Origin: Serratia marcescens subsp. marcescens ATCC 13880
Lineage (GTDB): Bacteria; Pseudomonadota; Gammaproteobacteria; Enterobacterales; Enterobacteriaceae
Length of the DNA: 64,000 bases
NCBI RefSeq assembly: GCF_017299535.1
Contig: NZ_CP071238.1
Coordinates: 3,162,001-3,226,000, forward strand
Direction of reading: 5' to 3'
In this document: one piece after another, positions 42,388 through 53,228 of the stretch
Layout: each line of letters begins with the position of its first letter
Position numbering within the stretch: position 1 is the first letter of the stretch
The notes under the pieces: model-generated
Told to the model about the DNA's origin: nothing
The model's input: the letters and a program-made list of their open reading frames with translations, nothing else
The model's database searches: none
Program-made: the position numbers and the translations under genes

Positions 42388-43308
42388 ATGCTTTATAACC
42401 AACGCTTTGAGCGCGAATTCTTGCGCCCTCGTTATTGGTTGTTGTGGATAGGACTGGGAATACTCTATCTCTTGGTATTACTGCCCTACCCCCTCATTTA
42501 TCGGCTCGGACACGCCCTTGGCAGAATAGCCATGCGCCTAATGAAACGCCGGGTAAAAATAGCGCGCCGCAATTTAGAACTCTGCTTCCCCGCGATGCCC
42601 GCCGCCGAGCGCGAGGCGCTGATCGTCAAAAATTTTGAGTCCGTCGGCATGGGGCTGTTCGAAGTCGGCATGGCCTGGTTCTGGCCCGACTGGCGCATCG
42701 CCCGTTGGTTCAAGGTGAGCGGCATGGAAAACATGCGGTTGGCGCGTCAGGACGGCAAAGGCGTTCTGCTGATCGGTCTGCATTTCCTGACGCTGGAACT
42801 GGGCGCGCGCATTTTCGGCATGCAAAACCCCGGCATCGGCGTGCATCGCCCGCACAACAACAAGCTGATGGAATGGGTACAGACCCGCGGCCGGCTGCGC
42901 TCGAATAAATTCATGATCGATCGTAAAGATATCAAAGGCATGATCCGCAACCTGAAACAGGGCGAAATCCTGTGGTACGCGCCGGATCACGATTATGGGC
43001 CGCAAAGTAGCGTATTCACACCGTTCTTCGCCGTGGAAAATGCCGCCACGACCACCGGCACCTTTATCCTGGCGCGCATGGGGCGGCCGTCGATCGTGCC
43101 TTTCGTGCCGCGCCGCCTGCCAAACGCTCAGGGCTATGAGCTGATCGTGCAGCCGCCGTTGACGGACTTCCCGCTGGATGATGAAACGCGCGCGGCGGCC
43201 ATGATGAACCGCGTGGTGGAAGAACAGGTGCTGCTGGCGCCCGATCAATACATGTGGTTGCACCGCCGCTTTAAAACCCGCCCACCCGGCGAGCCGTCGC
43301 TGTATTAA
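42388..43308 (+). CDS. lpxL: LpxL/LpxP-family lipid A late acyltransferase
   Basis: These inner-membrane enzymes add a secondary acyl chain (laurate or palmitoleate) to Kdo2-lipid IVA. The 306-residue protein has one N-terminal membrane helix and the catalytic pair His132/Glu137 ([11 protein letters not shown]), at the same positions as E. coli Lpx[10 protein letters not shown] and the C-terminal [11 protein letters not shown] are also conserved. Overall it is closer to LpxL, but [16 protein letters not shown] is as in LpxP. A second copy elsewhere in the genome would be expected. The leader is AT-rich. Confidence 0.92.
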   Translation: MLYNQRFEREFLRPRYWLLWIGLGILYLLVLLPYPLIYRLGHALGRIAMRLMKRRVKIARRNLELCFPAMPAAEREALIVKNFESVGMGLFEVGMAWFWPDWRIARWFKVSGMENMRLARQDGKGVLLIGLHFLTLELGARIFGMQNPGIGVHRPHNNKLMEWVQTRGRLRSNKFMIDRKDIKGMIRNLKQGEILWYAPDHDYGPQSSVFTPFFAVENAATTTGTFILARMGRPSIVPFVPRRLPNAQGYELIVQPPLTDFPLDDETRAAAMMNRVVEEQVLLAPDQYMWLHRRFKTRPPGEPSLY

Positions 43309-43316
43309 CCGCGTTC

Positions 43317-43350
43317 GCGCCTTTGCCCGTCCTACCGGCGGCGAAGGCGC
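43317..43350 (+). terminator. Hairpin behind the lipid A acyltransferase gene
   Basis: GCGCCTTTGCC pairs with GGCGAAGGCGC (one G-T pair) over 11 bp, with a 12-base loop. There is no T run. Confidence 0.5.
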
Positions 43351-43484
43351 TCACCTCGCACGAGCATTCTACGTCAGGGGGACTACACTAATAAGTCACC
43401 GACGGCAATTATTGCCGCCAGCAATCATTTCTTCCCGCCCGAGGGCCGGTCGTTGCCTGTCGGGCCACAACCGAGGTCAATGTC

Positions 43485-43904
43485 ATGCTGGTACAACCCT
43501 ATTTGTTCTTCAGCGGCAACTGTGAGCAAGCGATTAACTTCTATGTACAGCAGTTGAATGCCAAAATTGAAATGGTCATGCGCTTCAAAGACATGCCCGA
43601 AGAAGCCCGCCAAGGCGGGCCGGAGGACGTCAATCCTGAAGCGATCATGCATGCGCGCCTGCTGATCGGCGACGGCGTACTGATGGCCTCCGACGGCTGT
43701 CCGCAAGATGACAGCGGCGGTGCTTCCCACAAAGGTTTCTCGCTGTCGCTGAACCCCAGCGATGCGGAACAAGGACGCAAACTGTTCGACAATCTGGCGC
43801 AGGGCGGCCAGGTGACGATGCCTTACCAAGCCACCTTCTGGGCCAAAGGTTTTGGCATGCTGACCGACAAATTCGGCGTCAACTGGATGATCAACGTCGA
43901 ATAA
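43485..43904 (+). CDS. VOC-family protein, PhnB/YjdN-like
   Basis: This 139-residue protein has two glyoxalase-like beta-alpha-beta-beta-beta units of the PhnB type. Landmarks are PYLFFSGNCEQAINFYVQQLNA at the start, HARLLIGDGVLMASDG in the middle, and FGMLTDKFGVNWMIN at the end. E. coli YjdN (PhnB) is the nearest well-known member and its function is unknown. The gene stands alone. Confidence 0.9.
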   Translation: MLVQPYLFFSGNCEQAINFYVQQLNAKIEMVMRFKDMPEEARQGGPEDVNPEAIMHARLLIGDGVLMASDGCPQDDSGGASHKGFSLSLNPSDAEQGRKLFDNLAQGGQVTMPYQATFWAKGFGMLTDKFGVNWMINVE

Positions 43905-43919
43905 CCCCGCATGGCGCCG

Positions 43920-44114
43920 CTAGCTGTAGCGGTGCCAGTCATACGCCGCTTTGGCGAACAGCGCGAACAGCAGCGCCAACAGCGCCAATCCCAACCGCCA
44001 ATAGGGCGACCGGCGGCGGCGCCAGGCGAAGTACATCATCACCGCCAGCGTTCCCAGCGTAAGGGGGTAATACACCGCCAGCGTCAGTAAAGCGATAATG
44101 ATGTAATCAGACAT
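43920..44114 (-). CDS. Small two-helix membrane protein (64 residues)
   Basis: The protein has two hydrophobic helices (IIIALLTLAVYYPLTLGTLAVMMY and LGLALLALLFALFAKAAY) joined by a strongly basic loop (WRRRRSPYWR). This suggests an inner-membrane hairpin with a cytoplasmic loop. GAGTGA precedes the ATG. It is convergent with the VOC gene and divergent from the diguanylate cyclase gene. No family recognised. Confidence 0.7.
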   Translation of the reverse strand: MSDYIIIALLTLAVYYPLTLGTLAVMMYFAWRRRRSPYWRLGLALLALLFALFAKAAYDWHRYS

Positions 44115-44274
44115 TGCTCTTTCACTCCGAGGTGCTCACACCGCCGCTGATGCGGGCTGCGATCGACCTTTCGCCTTATCGCCTCGTTAAAGGCTAGAGG
44201 TCTGGCGCATTTATGCATAAAATATAAGATTGCTCTTAACTCAAACTGAATAGTAATCACACAACAAGGGTGAC

Positions 44275-45828
44275 ATGACTCAGCAGCAACCCATACAGGA
44301 TGCCGTGCCGGCGCGCAGCGTTAAAAGCTCCCCATTATTATTTCAGGCCGGCGTGTTTGTCATCATCGTTGCCGCCACGCTGATCCTCTTTAACAGCTGG
44401 CAAATCTGGAACGCACACCAGCGCGATCTGCGCAGCGCCGAGCATGAATCCGCCAACCTCGCCCGCTCGCTGGCGCAGCATGCCGACGATACTTTCATGC
44501 AGGTGGACGGCAATCTGCTCGATCTGACCGAACGTCTCCAGAACGACGGATTGGGGCCCTCGCAATTGACCCGGCTGCAGCGGGTGATGCAAACGCAGGT
44601 CGGCAACCTGCCGCAGCTGCATGGGCTGTTTCTCTACGATGCGCGCGGCCGCTGGCTGGCGACCTCCTCGGGCAAATTCATCAAGAACGCCAACAACGCC
44701 GATCGCGATTACTTCATATACCATCAAAACCGCGACGACGGCGGCCTGTACATCGGCAAGGTGATCCGCAGCCGCACCACCGGCGATCTGATCATTCCCG
44801 TTTCGCGGCGCTTCAACAACCCGGACGGCAGCTTTGGCGGCGTGGTGCTGGCGACGCTGTACATCGATTATTTCCGCCAGTTTTACGACAGCTTCGCCCT
44901 CAACACCGACGCCTCACTGAACCTGCTGCTGGCGGACGGCACCATCCTTTACCGCCGCCCTTACTCGGCGGCGTCGATCGGTAAAAACATCGCCAAGGGC
45001 GTGCTGTTCAGCGAAATTTTGCCGCATTCGGAATTCGGTAACGCCACCATCACCTCGCTGTACGATAAAGTAGAGCGCATCTACGGCTATTCGCGGGTCA
45101 ACCGCTTTCCGCTGGTGATCGCCGCCGGGCTGTCGAAACGCGACGCGCTGGCGGACTGGCGCACCGACGCCGGGCTGTTCGCCGCCGGCGGCCTCTCGCT
45201 GCTGGTGATCCTGTTGGCGATGGGCATGGTGCTGCTGCGGCAAATCAAGCACAGCATGCAAACCGAAGCTGAGCTGATGCGTACCCGCGATCAGTTGACC
45301 AGCATCAACCAGATGCTCGAAGAGCTGGCGCTGCTGGACGGCCTGACCGGGCTGGCCAACCGCCGCCAGTTTGATATCGCGCTGAAGAACGAGTTGGCGC
45401 GGGCTTCGCGCAACTACCGCAGCGTGGCGCTGCTGATGCTGGATATCGACTATTTCAAACAGTACAACGACAGCTATGGCCACGTCGCCGGTGACCAATG
45501 CCTGCAGCAGATCGGCCAAACGCTCAAAGGGTTGGCGTGCCGCAGCAACGACGTTCTGGCGCGTTACGGCGGCGAAGAGATGGGGATTATCCTGCCGGAT
45601 ACCGACGTCCAGGGCGCACTGATTTTCGCCGAACGCGTCATCAACGCGGTGCGCGATCTGAAAATTCCGCATCAGGGTAATCCGCACGGCATCGTCACCA
45701 TCAGCATCGGTATCTGCGCCAAAGTGCCGCATATGTATAACGATACGCCGATCAGCTTTATCAATGAGGCGGACAGCGCGTTGTATCAGGCCAAGAAAAA
45801 AGGCAAAAACTGCATTTACGGCGCTTAA
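44275..45828 (+). CDS. Membrane diguanylate cyclase with periplasmic dCache-type sensor
   Basis: Diguanylate cyclases make cyclic di-GMP, which favours biofilm over motility. The 517-residue protein has an N-terminal membrane helix (about 23-43), a large periplasmic sensor of the double-Cache type (about 44-300), and a second helix (about 302-324). A linker and a GGDEF domain follow. The active-site motif is GGEEM (432-436), an accepted variant of GGDEF, and the RxxD inhibitory site is present at 423-426. It is therefore probably active and product-inhibited. The ligand is unknown. Confidence 0.93.
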   Translation: MTQQQPIQDAVPARSVKSSPLLFQAGVFVIIVAATLILFNSWQIWNAHQRDLRSAEHESANLARSLAQHADDTFMQVDGNLLDLTERLQNDGLGPSQLTRLQRVMQTQVGNLPQLHGLFLYDARGRWLATSSGKFIKNANNADRDYFIYHQNRDDGGLYIGKVIRSRTTGDLIIPVSRRFNNPDGSFGGVVLATLYIDYFRQFYDSFALNTDASLNLLLADGTILYRRPYSAASIGKNIAKGVLFSEILPHSEFGNATITSLYDKVERIYGYSRVNRFPLVIAAGLSKRDALADWRTDAGLFAAGGLSLLVILLAMGMVLLRQIKHSMQTEAELMRTRDQLTSINQMLEELALLDGLTGLANRRQFDIALKNELARASRNYRSVALLMLDIDYFKQYNDSYGHVAGDQCLQQIGQTLKGLACRSNDVLARYGGEEMGIILPDTDVQGALIFAERVINAVRDLKIPHQGNPHGIVTISIGICAKVPHMYNDTPISFINEADSALYQAKKKGKNCIYGA

Positions 45829-45833
45829 TCATT

Positions 45834-45868
45834 AATCGGGCCACCAAAATTTGGCGGCCCGATTTATT
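45834..45868 (+). terminator. Terminator of the diguanylate cyclase gene
   Basis: AATCGGGCC / GGCCCGATT form a 9-bp stem around a shorter CCAAA/TTTGG stem, followed by a T-rich stretch. The right arm ends in ATTTATT. The following 240 bases (45870-46110) are AT-rich and hold nothing I recognise. Confidence 0.75.
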
Positions 45869-46116
45869 ACCAACCCAAATGAAATAATTCCCCTCCGCAA
45901 CATTATTTCCCCGGTTTACCCTGCGCTCTGGATAAAATAACGCCAATAATAAGCGCAATATTTATTTCTATTAAAATTCAATGAGATAAAAACTCGCCAT
46001 TCCGCAGACAATTCGTGCCATTTTTGATTATTCGTGCCTACACGCAGCTCCGTTTAGCCCTCGTTTACTTTTCATTGGTATTGCCGGTGATACTCTTATC
46101 AGGACTATTCTCTATA

Positions 46117-46308
46117 TCAGGAAGCCATCGCACGCTTCGGCGCACTGCGCCCTGCTGATACATCCATAATAGAACCCACAAATTTCACGTTGCAATTGGG
46201 CGGCCTGTTGACGCCGCTCCAGCCAGCCACGGCGCAAGCCAGTGCAGCCAACCACGCGGCAACCTGAAAGCGGGAATAAAGCGATATAGATTTGCGAGGA
46301 GATCTCAT
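46117..46308 (-). CDS. Possible small exported protein divergent from kdoO
   Basis: A 63-residue frame begins with a basic start and hydrophobic stretch resembling a signal peptide (VAAWLAALACAVAGW). A short polar remainder with one cysteine follows. Its ATG overlaps the kdoO start codon in the opposite direction, and the ribosome site is weak. Start overlap is unusual, so this may be a chance frame. Confidence 0.3.
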   Translation of the reverse strand: MRSPRKSISLYSRFQVAAWLAALACAVAGWSGVNRPPNCNVKFVGSIMDVSAGRSAPKRAMAS

Positions 46309-47200
46309 GCCTACTGGCGATATTATGCGTGAACAGGCCGTCCTGACGCTGCCGTTGCGACAATGGGCGGCAGCGGAAGCATCCAGCGCGGTCAGCGAAC
46401 TGGAACAGGGCAAGGTGCTGTTTCTGCCCGAGCTGGCCTTCACTCTATCTGATCAGGAAATGCCGCTGCTGGATCCGACGTTGGTCGATCCGAAGCGCAA
46501 AAACATCAGCTATCAACCGCTGTCCGGCAAACTGAGCGGCGTGGCCGTCGCGGAACGCCGGCAACAGGTTCAGCAACTGCTGGAGCGCTATTATCAATCT
46601 TGCCGCCAGCTGATCGCCGGGCTGTTGCCCGAGTATCAGGAGGCGCTGCACCACCCCACCGGCAGCCTGCGTTTGCACCCGGTTTCCGCCTGGCGGGCGA
46701 CCAGTTCCTGGCGCAAAGACGACAGCCGCCTGCACGTTGACGCTTTCCCGTCGCGCCCGAACTACGGCGAACGCATTCTGCGCATTTTCACCAACATCAA
46801 CCCGCACGGCGAGCATCGCCAATGGCGCGTCGGCGAGCCGTTCCCTGAACTTGCGCAACGCTTTATGCCGCGCCTCGCTCGCTATTCCGCCTTCAGCAGC
46901 TGGCTGCAGCACCAGGTGCGCATCACCAAAACCCGGCGCAGCCATTATGACCACCTGATGCTGCAGTTGCATGACGCCATGAAGGCCGACGGTGATTATC
47001 AGCAACAGGGTCCGCAGCTGGCGCTGGAATTCCCGCCGGGCAGCAGCTGGATTTGCTTCTCGGATCAAACGCCGCACGCCGCGATGGGCGGCCAGTTTAT
47101 GTTGGAACAGACCTTCCTGTTGCCGGTGAACAAGATGCAGGATCCGCAGCGTTCGCCGCTGAAAGTGTTGGAACAGCTGCGCGGGCAGCCGCTGATCTGA
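46307..47200 (+). CDS. kdoO: Kdo 3-hydroxylase (Fe(II)/2-oxoglutarate dioxygenase)
   Basis: KdoO hydroxylates the outer Kdo sugar of lipopolysaccharide at carbon 3, giving Ko, and modifies the inner core. The 297-residue protein has the iron triad His143-x-Asp145 (RLHVDAFPSRP) and a distal His257 (DQTPHAAMGG). RILRIFTNINPHGE and the conserved SWRKDDSRLH are typical of the family. It is known in Burkholderia and Yersinia and is common in Serratia, to my knowledge. The start at 46307 has GAGGAG upstream. It stands alone and is convergent with paaZ. Confidence 0.9.
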   Translation: MPTGDIMREQAVLTLPLRQWAAAEASSAVSELEQGKVLFLPELAFTLSDQEMPLLDPTLVDPKRKNISYQPLSGKLSGVAVAERRQQVQQLLERYYQSCRQLIAGLLPEYQEALHHPTGSLRLHPVSAWRATSSWRKDDSRLHVDAFPSRPNYGERILRIFTNINPHGEHRQWRVGEPFPELAQRFMPRLARYSAFSSWLQHQVRITKTRRSHYDHLMLQLHDAMKADGDYQQQGPQLALEFPPGSSWICFSDQTPHAAMGGQFMLEQTFLLPVNKMQDPQRSPLKVLEQLRGQPLI

Positions 47201-47243
47201 ATGACTCGCCGCCGCCGGGATGCCGGCGGCGGCGAAACGCGCA

Positions 47244-49310
<2,067 letters not shown>

Positions 49311-49471
49311 GTGCCCTCCGGAATTCATAAATTTTCACCATACAGCTTAATTACGTATCACATAAATGCCAGTCGACGCCAAACTCAATTTTAACAAAAA
49401 GAGAACAAGAAGCGCTTTCAAGCCGATTTCCCGGCGTTAACACGGAGTCATTGCTTTTATTTATTAAATAT

Positions 49472-49484
49472 AATCAAAAAGTTA
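49472..49484 (+). promoter_or_regulatory. IHF site in the paaZ-paaA gap
   Basis: AATCAA-AAAG-TTA matches the IHF consensus WATCAA-N4-TTR at every fixed base. In E. coli, IHF takes part in paa promoter control. It lies just upstream of the CRP-like site. Confidence 0.6.
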
Positions 49485-49495
49485 ATACAAACACT

Positions 49496-49511
49496 TGTGA
49501 GTGAGCTCGCA
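49496..49511 (+). promoter_or_regulatory. CRP-like site in the paaZ-paaA gap
   Basis: TGTGA-N6-TCGCA differs from the CRP consensus (TGTGA-N6-TCACA) at one base. Its centre lies about 62 bases before a likely paaA start of transcription (TTGATC at 49530 as -35), a typical class I spacing. It would give catabolite control of paa. Confidence 0.6.
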
Positions 49512-49572
49512 AAACCACATAAATCTCGTTTGATCTTTTTGTTATCAGTTTGTAGCCTTATGGTTAGTTAAA

Positions 49573-49614
49573 GTGATTCACATTTTTATATTTAATGTGA
49601 AAAATACGAATCAC
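49573..49614. promoter_or_regulatory. PaaX-type operator in the paaA leader
   Basis: Two 15-base arms, GTGATTCACATTTTT at 49573 and the inverted GTGATTCGTATTTTT at 49600-49614, form an inverted repeat with two mismatches around 12 bases. The TGATTCG core agrees with the E. coli PaaX operator. It sits directly before paaA, where bound PaaX would block transcription until phenylacetyl-CoA appears. Confidence 0.75.
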
Positions 49615-49626
49615 CAAGAGGCAAGC

Positions 49627-50565
49627 ATGACAACTGACGCACAGTATCAGCAGCATTTCGACGACAAGATCGCGGCGGATATCGCCATTGAGGCCAAGGA
49701 CTGGATGCCGGACGCCTATCGTCAGAACCTGATTCGGCAAATCGGCCAACACGCCCACTCGGAAGTCATCGGCATGCTGCCGGAAGCCAACTGGCTGACG
49801 CGCGCCCCCACGCTGCGCCGCAAGGCGGTGCTGCTGGCCAAAGTGCAGGATGAGGCCGGCCACGGTCTGTACCTCTACAGCGCCGCCGAGACCCTCGGCT
49901 GTTCGCGCCAGGACATCTACCAAAAGATGCTCGACGGCAAGATGAAGTACTCCTCCATCTTCAATTACCCCACGCTCAACTGGGCGGATATCGGCGTGAT
50001 CGGCTGGCTGGTCGACGGCGCCGCCATCGTCAACCAGGTGGCGCTGTGCCGCGCGTCCTACGGCCCCTATGCGCGGGCGATGGTGAAGATCTGCAAAGAG
50101 GAAAGCTTCCACCAGCGCCAGGGCTACGAGGCGGTAATGGCGATGGCCAACGGCAGCGATGCGCAGCGCGCCATGCTGCAGGACGCCATCGATCGCTTCT
50201 GGTGGCCGGTGCTGATGATGTTCGGCCCGAGCGACGCCGACTCCCCCCACAGCGCCCAGAGCATGGCGTGGAAGATCAAACGCCACAGCAACGATGAGCT
50301 GCGGCAGAAGTTCGTCGACAACACCGTACCGCAGCTGGAAGCGCTGGGCATGACGGCGCCGGATTCGGATCTGCACTGGGATGCCGCCGCCGGCCACTAT
50401 CGCTTCGGCGAGATCGACTGGAGCGAGCTGCATGAGGTGATCAAAGGGCGTGGCCAATGCAACCACGAACGCCTGCAGGCCAAACGCCGCGCCTGGGAAG
50501 ACGGCGCCTGGGTGCGTGACGGCGCCATGGCCCACGCCGCGAAAAACGCCGCTTCCGCCGCATAG
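49627..50565 (+). CDS. paaA: Phenylacetyl-CoA epoxidase subunit PaaA (catalytic)
   Basis: PaaA is the di-iron catalytic subunit of the oxygenase that makes the 1,2-epoxide of phenylacetyl-CoA. The 312-residue protein has the carboxylate-bridged di-iron ligands in DEAGHG and [13 protein letters not shown]. The frame is open from 49573, but MTTDAQYQQ at 49627 with AGAGGC upstream is the usual start. It is the first gene of paaABCDEFGHIJK and is preceded by the PaaX-type operator. Confidence 0.97.
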   Translation: MTTDAQYQQHFDDKIAADIAIEAKDWMPDAYRQNLIRQIGQHAHSEVIGMLPEANWLTRAPTLRRKAVLLAKVQDEAGHGLYLYSAAETLGCSRQDIYQKMLDGKMKYSSIFNYPTLNWADIGVIGWLVDGAAIVNQVALCRASYGPYARAMVKICKEESFHQRQGYEAVMAMANGSDAQRAMLQDAIDRFWWPVLMMFGPSDADSPHSAQSMAWKIKRHSNDELRQKFVDNTVPQLEALGMTAPDSDLHWDAAAGHYRFGEIDWSELHEVIKGRGQCNHERLQAKRRAWEDGAWVRDGAMAHAAKNAASAA

Positions 50566-50586
50566 CCAACATAAGGAACCGAGATC

Positions 50587-50874
50587 ATGAGCCACGTTGA
50601 ATGGCCGCTGTATGAAGTGTTTATCCGCAGCAAACAAGGGCTGGCGCATCGCCACGTCGGCAGCCTGCACGCCGCCGACGACCAAATGGCGCTGGAAAAC
50701 GCCCGCGACGCCTACACGCGCCGTAATGAAGGCTGCTCAATTTGGGTGGTGCAATCCCGCCATCTGATCGCCTCGCAGCCGGAAGACCGCGGCGCCTTCT
50801 TCGATCCGTCCGAAGACAAGATCTACCGTCATCCGACGTTTTACACCATTCCCGACGGCATCAAGAACATGTAG
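50587..50874 (+). CDS. paaB: Phenylacetyl-CoA epoxidase subunit PaaB
   Basis: This 95-residue subunit bridges the PaaAC heterodimers in the epoxidase. The typical PLYEVFIRSKQGLAHRHVGSLHAAD and YTRRNEGCSIWVV are present, with length equal to E. coli PaaB. It lies 21 bases after paaA. Confidence 0.96.
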   Translation: MSHVEWPLYEVFIRSKQGLAHRHVGSLHAADDQMALENARDAYTRRNEGCSIWVVQSRHLIASQPEDRGAFFDPSEDKIYRHPTFYTIPDGIKNM

Positions 50875-50882
50875 AGGCGACC

Positions 50883-51641
50883 ATGACGGTTAACGATCCG
50901 CGCATCAGCTATTTGCTCCGCCAGGGCGACACGCCTTTGATCCTCGCCCAGCGTCTGTGCGCCTGGTGCGGCCACGCGCCCGAGCTGGAAATCGATCTGG
51001 CGTTGGCCAACATAGGGCTCGATCTGCTCGGCCAAGCGCGCAACTTCCTGAGCTACGCCGCCGAACTGGCCGGACCGCCCTGCAGCGAAGACAGCCTGGC
51101 CTTCGGCCGCGACGAACGCCAGTTTCATAACCTGTTGCTGGCGGAACAGCCGAACGGCGGTTTCAACGACACGTTGGTGCGCCAGTTCCTGCTCGACGTC
51201 TACCACGTGCAGCTGCATCAGGCGTTGAGCCGCAGCGGCGATGCGCAGATCGCCGCCATCGCCGCCAAGTCATTGAAGGAGGCCGATTACCACCTGCGCT
51301 TCAGCCGCGGCTGGATGATCCGCCTCGGCGACGGCAACGACATCAGCCACCGCAAGATCCAGCAGTCGCTGGATAACCTGTGGCGCTTCACCGCCGAGCT
51401 GTTCCACGCCGACGCGCTGGAGCTTGAGCTGGCGGAACAGGGCATCGCCGTCGATCCGCGCCAGCTGCAGGCTCCCTGGCAAGCGCAGGTGGAGGAGACG
51501 CTGCGCCAGGCGACGTTGACGCTGCCCGCCGAGCAGGCGTTCCGGCACGGCGGCAAACAAGGCCAACACAGTGAACACCTCGGCCCGCTGCTGGCGGAGA
51601 TGCAGTTCCTGCAACGCGCCTATCCAAACGGCCAATGGTAG
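50883..51641 (+). CDS. paaC: Phenylacetyl-CoA epoxidase subunit PaaC (structural)
   Basis: PaaC is the ferritin-like structural partner of PaaA that has lost the catalytic di-iron role. The 252-residue protein matches E. coli PaaC: LAQRLCAWCGHAPELEIDLALANIGLDLLGQARNFL near the start, and KEADYHLRFSRGW later. The start at 50883 (MTVNDPRISYLL) follows GAGGCG, eight bases after paaB. Confidence 0.96.
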   Translation: MTVNDPRISYLLRQGDTPLILAQRLCAWCGHAPELEIDLALANIGLDLLGQARNFLSYAAELAGPPCSEDSLAFGRDERQFHNLLLAEQPNGGFNDTLVRQFLLDVYHVQLHQALSRSGDAQIAAIAAKSLKEADYHLRFSRGWMIRLGDGNDISHRKIQQSLDNLWRFTAELFHADALELELAEQGIAVDPRQLQAPWQAQVEETLRQATLTLPAEQAFRHGGKQGQHSEHLGPLLAEMQFLQRAYPNGQW

Positions 51642-51650
51642 GAGGCGGAG

Positions 51651-52148
51651 ATGAACGTCACTCGTTTGCAACCCGCTGAAATCCCGCAGATTTGGCACTG
51701 TCTGCAACAGATCAGCGATCCCGAACTGCCGGTGCTGTCGATCACCGATTTGGGCATGGTGCGCGACGTGGCCCGCGACGGCAGCGGCTGGCGCGTGACC
51801 TTCACCCCAACCTATTCCGGCTGCCCGGCCACCGAATTTCTACTCAACGCCATTGAGCAGCGGCTGACGGCCGCCGGCTTCAGCCCGGTGCAGGTGGACA
51901 TCCGTCTCAGCCCGGCCTGGACCACTGATTGGATGAACGCCGACGCCCGCGAGCGGCTGCGGCAATACGGCGTAGCGCCGCCGCAGGGCCACACCTGCGA
52001 TCGGCAGCATGCCCACGGCCCGGTAGCCTGCCCGCGCTGCGGCAGCACCCACAGCGAGAAGATCAGCGAGTTCGGCTCCACCGCCTGTAAAGCGCTGTAC
52101 CGCTGTTGCGACTGCCGGGAACCGTTCGACTATTTCAAATGCATATAG
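51651..52148 (+). CDS. paaD: PaaD, iron-sulfur assembly factor of the epoxidase
   Basis: PaaD is needed to mature the Fe-S protein PaaE. The 165-residue protein has an N-terminal MIP18/SufT-like (DUF59) domain with PELPVLSITDLGMVRDV and a cysteine in YSGCPA. A C-terminal zinc-ribbon-like segment with five or more cysteines (CPRCGSTHSEKIS ... CCDC) follows. Ten bases separate it from paaC. Confidence 0.95.
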   Translation: MNVTRLQPAEIPQIWHCLQQISDPELPVLSITDLGMVRDVARDGSGWRVTFTPTYSGCPATEFLLNAIEQRLTAAGFSPVQVDIRLSPAWTTDWMNADARERLRQYGVAPPQGHTCDRQHAHGPVACPRCGSTHSEKISEFGSTACKALYRCCDCREPFDYFKCI

Positions 52149-52161
52149 GAGCGCTGACACC

Positions 52162-53220
52162 ATGACGGTCTTTCATCGCCTGAGCGTCGCCGCCATCGAG
52201 CGCGAAACGCCGGACGCCGTAGCCATCACCCTGCGGGTGCCCGACGAGCTGCAAAACCAATACCGCTATACCCCCGGCCAGCACCTGACGCTCAAGGCGC
52301 TAGTCAACGGCGAAGAACTGCGGCGTTGCTATTCCATCTGCAGTTCGCCGCAGGAAGGCCTGCTGCAGATCGGCGTAAAAGCGATTGATCAGGGCCGTTT
52401 CTCCGGCTTCGTCAACCGCATGCTGAAAGTCGGCGATGCGCTGGAAGTGATGGTGCCGCAGGGGCGCTTCGGCTACCAGCCGCAGGCGGAGCGCCGCGGC
52501 AACTATTTGGCGATCGCCGCCGGCTCCGGCATCACGCCGATGCTGTCGATCATCAAGGCGACGCTGCAGTTCGAACCGGGCAGCAGCTTCACCCTGATCT
52601 ACGGCAACCGCAACAGCCGTTCAATGATGTTCAAAGAGGCGCTGTCGGATCTGAAAAACCGCTATCCGCAGCGTTTTCAGCCGCTGTACCTGTTCAGCCA
52701 GGAGAGCCTCGACAGCCCGCTGCTCAGCGGCCGCATCGACCGTGAACGCCTGGCGGCGATCGGCGGCGCGCTGCTGGATTTCCGCGACTATGACCACGCC
52801 TTTATCTGCGGGCCGGAATCGATGATGGACGACGCGCAGACCGTGCTGGAGCAGGCCGGCGTACCGGCCAATCACATCCACAGCGAACGCTTCAACACCA
52901 GCGGCCTGGTCACCCGCCCGCGCCACAGCGGCGATCGCAACGCCACCCGGGTGGCGATCCTGCTCGACGGCCGCCGGTTGGATATCGAGGTCGGCGAACA
53001 GGACGACAGCATTCTCGATGCCGCGCTGCGCCAGGGCGCCGATCTGCCCTACGCCTGCAAAGGCGGCGTGTGCGCCACCTGCAAATGCCGTCTCAAGGCC
53101 GGCCAGGTGGAGATGGGCGTCAACTACAGTCTGGAGCCGGATCAGTTGGCGGCGGGCTATGTATTGAGCTGCCAGTCGTGGCCGAAAGGCGACGGCGTGG
53201 TGTTGGACTTCGACGTCTAG
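52162..53220 (+). CDS. paaE: Phenylacetyl-CoA epoxidase reductase PaaE
   Basis: PaaE passes electrons from NADPH to the epoxidase. The 352-residue protein begins with an FAD domain (RRCYSICSSP), then an NAD(P) domain (AAGSGITPMLSI, CGPESMMDDA). It ends with a plant-type ferredoxin domain with the 2Fe-2S cysteines CKGGVCATCKC and a final Cys near the C-terminus (LSCQSWP). It lies 13 bases after paaD. Confidence 0.97.
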   Translation: MTVFHRLSVAAIERETPDAVAITLRVPDELQNQYRYTPGQHLTLKALVNGEELRRCYSICSSPQEGLLQIGVKAIDQGRFSGFVNRMLKVGDALEVMVPQGRFGYQPQAERRGNYLAIAAGSGITPMLSIIKATLQFEPGSSFTLIYGNRNSRSMMFKEALSDLKNRYPQRFQPLYLFSQESLDSPLLSGRIDRERLAAIGGALLDFRDYDHAFICGPESMMDDAQTVLEQAGVPANHIHSERFNTSGLVTRPRHSGDRNATRVAILLDGRRLDIEVGEQDDSILDAALRQGADLPYACKGGVCATCKCRLKAGQVEMGVNYSLEPDQLAAGYVLSCQSWPKGDGVVLDFDV

Positions 53221-53228
53221 GAGCCGCG

